Assembly (NCBI RefSeq): GCF_040436345.1
Contig: NC_133238.1
Coordinates: forward strand, 471,501 to 535,500
Source: Pagrus major
Taxonomy: Eukaryota; Chordata; Actinopteri; Spariformes; Sparidae
Direction of reading: 5' to 3'
DNA length: 64,000 bases
In this document: positions 62,346 through 64,000 of the stretch, one piece after another
How the letters are laid out: each line of letters starts with the position of its first letter
Position numbering within the stretch: the stretch's first letter is position 1
Program-made: the position numbers and the translations under genes
Notes under the pieces: generated by a model
What the model saw: the letters and a program-made list of their open reading frames with translations, nothing else
What the model was told of the DNA's origin: nothing
Database searches by the model: none

Positions 62346-64000
62346 CGCATGCTTGTTGTTATTTGTGCTTGAGTTTGTCATAGTGTTTGAGTTTCATAGT
62401 TTAGCTGCTTTAGTTGAGTGATCGATTTTTGTTTATTGAAAGTATTATTGATTTGATCAATTTGCTAACAATAATTAATTTCCTTTACTGTTCTTTTAAT
62501 TGTAAACATTTTACAAATATTTACATCTAAAGTGAACCCTTCTTTTGAGACTATTTTTGGTCTGGTTATTTGTCCCTGATTCCAGGGTGTTGCCCTGTTT
62601 TAACGATTTGATCTTGATTAATTTTGATCAATTTAATTTTACATATTATTATCAATTATTAATTTCTAATTACCACACCTGTCCTACCATCAATTCCCAA
62701 CACCCTCACTGATATTTGTCATGGCTTGCTCTTTGAAAGTCTATTAAACTGTGCCACCGTAACAGGGCTCTGCTTCTTGACTCACACGTTAAAAACAGAG
62801 CATCACAACACTGCAGTCGCTGATGCCTTTGCCTTCATTCGGCTGATTTATTCTCACTTTGATTTATTCTCATTCATCTAACATGAGGTCAAAGACTGCA
62901 ATGATGCCCTGTTCTACACACGTTCGCTGAAGAGAGACAAAGGTCATATTATAAATGTACATATACATACATATAGGGTAGGTGTGTTTAATGTGGGACA
63001 GCTGGCAATCACCTCACCACCGCCATCAACACAGACACACCAGCGTAAGTGGACAGTATAAATTCTCACTGCGGTGTAGGCCACTTGCGTATGGCAAACG
63101 CAAGCGAGTTGGTCCACCCAAAAAGTGCAACTGCTGCAATTTGGCAGCATTTTGGGTTCCAACCAAATGACAAGGGAGAGTCAGTAAAACGTGGCAAGTT
63201 GTTAGCAAGATTTTCATGAAGAAGGTGACAGCCAGACAAGGTAATGCTTCAAATAACTCCAAATGCAGCACAAAATACTTTACAACAAATAAGTTACATG
63301 CAGTGAGTGCTTCAACCTAAAACTAGACAATACCTTAAAATGAACATAATAACATGGAAAATGGTGTAGCAGTGATTGGCATGTGTGATTTGTAATCAGC
63401 TGGTGTTAACACTGTATACAGCCGGAAAATCTAGGAAAGATTTAACAATATAAAAAATTGGATACCACCCACATAAAGAGTCCAAAAACGTATCTCCCCT
63501 GCTTATAAGCAGCCTCCAGAGGACATTAGCCCATATGACCAATGTGAGAGAGTAGGATCAGTAATCATCGACTGAAGAAGAACAATAATAAGAAGAAACA
63601 CTTTATTAAAAGTATTCTCTGAGATTGTTGCACCCACAAAAGCTCAACAATCTCACTCTCTATTCAGAGTCAGATTACACTGTTGTATGAAATAATACAG
63701 TCTAATCTTGTTTTGATTATCCAATTATTACTCTATTGTAAGATGCTATTTAATCTATCATAAGCTATTACTGGGAATATTTGATGCATTTCATGTTAAC
63801 ACAGTGGTGTTTGAGGCTAATAAACCAGCATACCTTCAAAGTTGATGCAACTCTAAATGAGCTAATTTAGAGTTGCTATTGCCTTTAAAAGGAACTATTA
63901 CTATTACTATTGCCATAGTAATAACTGTTACCTTGCGTGCAATGTTGCGGAGGCTTTTAAAGAAGTCTGGGGAGGCGTGGTTATCTCCACCTTCAGCCTG
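46651..64000 (-). CDS. abat: 4-aminobutyrate aminotransferase, C-terminal exons (partial)
   Basis: The minus-strand exons visible are 64000-63932 (cut by the window), 55348-55181, 54732-54586, 48488-48377 and 46772-46651 (TAA). All have GT-AG boundaries and matching phases (0,0,0,1). Motifs in order are [32 protein letters not shown], the PLP-lysine region [37 protein letters not shown] and [16 protein letters not shown], ending LAQHK. These match class-III aminotransferase GABA-T throughout, with no lesion. The enzyme converts GABA plus 2-oxoglutarate to succinate semialdehyde and glutamate in the mitochondrial matrix. The Schiff-base lysine is at about 55232-55234. The N-terminal exons, including the transit peptide and the Fe-S cysteines known in mammals, are beyond the window. 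That makes five visible exon blocks here; the introns contain L2, LTR-like and Penelope-like insertions. Confidence 0.95.
49840..50175 (+). mobile_element. L2-like LINE fragment
   Basis: Plus-strand translation near 50065-50155 gives [20 protein letters not shown], the conserved reverse-transcriptase A-box region of L2 elements. Upstream remnants ([16 protein letters not shown]) fit the linker before the RT. It is 5' and 3' truncated and lies in an ABAT intron. Confidence 0.7.
50814..53134 (+). mobile_element. Solo-LTR-like repeat, copy 2
   Basis: It starts TGTAGGAACACATGT, ends GTATCTCCTACA and is homologous to 28418-30315 but about 0.4 kb longer. Flanking 4-mers are CCCT and CCAT, so any TSD is imperfect. 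The extra segment (about 51740-52260) contains an AATTTTTC-rich, pyrimidine-rich stretch, and the later part has a short open frame near 52304-52579 that I do not recognise. Confidence 0.6.
53930..54036 (+). mobile_element. LINE 3' tail
   Basis: The sequence 'ggctgctgtgacgcac' is followed by 'actaataaagtcatttctga' and repeated 'ttctga'. This is the microsatellite-like tail typical of fish non-LTR retrotransposons. No ORF is attached. Confidence 0.5.
55438..55506 (-). mobile_element. Penelope-like element 3' tail fragment
   Basis: It is homologous to 56544-56622 in the same orientation ('gttgatgagggttctc', then 'ggcaactggacgtgtttcag'). It lies about 90 bp upstream of an ABAT exon acceptor. 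Confidence 0.65.
56730..58046 (-). pseudogene. Penelope-like RT/GIY-YIG ORF, frameshifted
   Basis: In order on the minus strand are [18 protein letters not shown] (RT), [12 protein letters not shown] and, in another frame, [20 protein letters not shown] (catalytic DD block). [15 protein letters not shown] and YPN-region sequence follow, then [16 protein letters not shown], the GIY-YIG nuclease core, and [15 protein letters not shown]. At least two frame changes separate the RT blocks. The RT and GIY-YIG combination is specific to Penelope-like elements. Confidence 0.8.
58060..58677 (+). pseudogene. Second, inverted Penelope-like copy (3' half)
   Basis: Plus-strand homology to the complement of 57160-56600 starts by 'gacaaaacaacctctcc' (58181) and runs through 'gaaaaatcattcctttgagg' to the tail 'gaaactgaaacacgtc'. 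Stops and indels break the frame. Confidence 0.7.
58801..59330. mobile_element. Possible MITE
   Basis: The ends TTAAAGGTACAGTGTGTAA and 'caaggtgctccttta' are partly inverted (TAAAGG.. / ..CCTTTA). The interior 'gagaagtctgcacatcacag' recalls a MITE common in fish. It has no ORF. Confidence 0.4.
59331..63931. other. ABAT intron with possible retroelement debris
   Basis: A plus-strand open stretch at about 59945-60125 contains [20 protein letters not shown], which has a gag-like feel. A stretch at 60856-61128 ends in a hydrophobic segment ([16 protein letters not shown]) like a membrane anchor. Between and after them stops are frequent. A degraded LTR retroelement is possible but unproven; no LTR boundaries were resolved. 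The remainder (62350-63931) shows no feature. Confidence 0.25.
62286..62345 (+). repeat. (CA)n microsatellite
   Basis: An AC repeat with a short CG interruption, in the large ABAT intron. Confidence 0.95.

Noticed and set aside
46651..64000. ABAT as a processed pseudogene
   Set aside because: Exons are separated by introns with consensus splice sites and consistent phases, and no lesions are visible.
1..64000. tRNA or rRNA genes
   Set aside because: No cloverleaf with A and B box motifs and no rRNA signature was noticed by eye on either strand; a tRNA scan was not possible.

Overview
The window is vertebrate nuclear DNA, most likely from a teleost fish. It has GT-AG introns, dense microsatellites and mixed DNA-transposon, Penelope, L2 and LTR-like sequence. 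It contains one conserved host gene, whose exons match 4-aminobutyrate aminotransferase. Nearly all the rest is mobile or repetitive DNA, much of it nested, and several target-site duplications (TSDs) can be read directly. Family names come from remembered motifs and architecture; no database search was possible.

Layout. (1) 1-35.6 kb is a nested transposon complex. The outermost layer is a minus-strand two-ORF transposon-like locus. ORF1 exons lie at 31.87-26.26 kb and resume at 3112-2797. ORF2, a C2H2 and Tnp2-like protein, starts 10 bp later and runs to 1348. The locus is cut at both ends by near-identical ~1.35 kb repeats in the same orientation. Its ORF1 intron is split by a 22.2 kb element (3886-26056) with ~0.8 kb terminal inverted repeats (TIRs). 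That element carries a plus-strand DDE integrase-like gene convergent with a decayed minus-strand HECT ubiquitin-ligase-like gene. A THAP-bearing, TTAA-flanked Kolobok-like element (6992-17758) lies in the integrase gene. It in turn holds an unclassified insert (7108-8934), a palindromic element with a minisatellite in its TIRs (9387-10963), an apparently intact autonomous hAT (12658-16037) and a small inverted-repeat element (16561-17252). (2) 31.9-35.6 kb is a repeat field with CTCF-like motifs and ~23 hairpin-forming short units. (3) 36.0-41.1 kb is a Tc1 transposon with an intact transposase. A second complete hAT (37537-40943) sits in its right TIR, with an 8-bp TSD. (4) 41-46 kb is mostly unannotated, with two possible orphan exons and one large inverted repeat. 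(5) 46.65-64 kb is the 3' part of the minus-strand ABAT-like gene: six exons, the most upstream cut by the window edge. Its introns hold an L2 fragment, a solo-LTR-like repeat, a Penelope-like head-to-head insertion with a 14-bp TSD, MITEs and microsatellites.

Interplay. ABAT would act in mitochondrial GABA degradation. The transposases are self-contained. The two hAT transposases and the Tc1 transposase read without lesions, so these copies look young. The HECT gene, the Penelope element and the outer two-ORF locus carry stops or frameshifts. The best candidate for an under-described system is the 22 kb element pairing a DDE integrase with a HECT-type ubiquitin ligase inside long TIRs.
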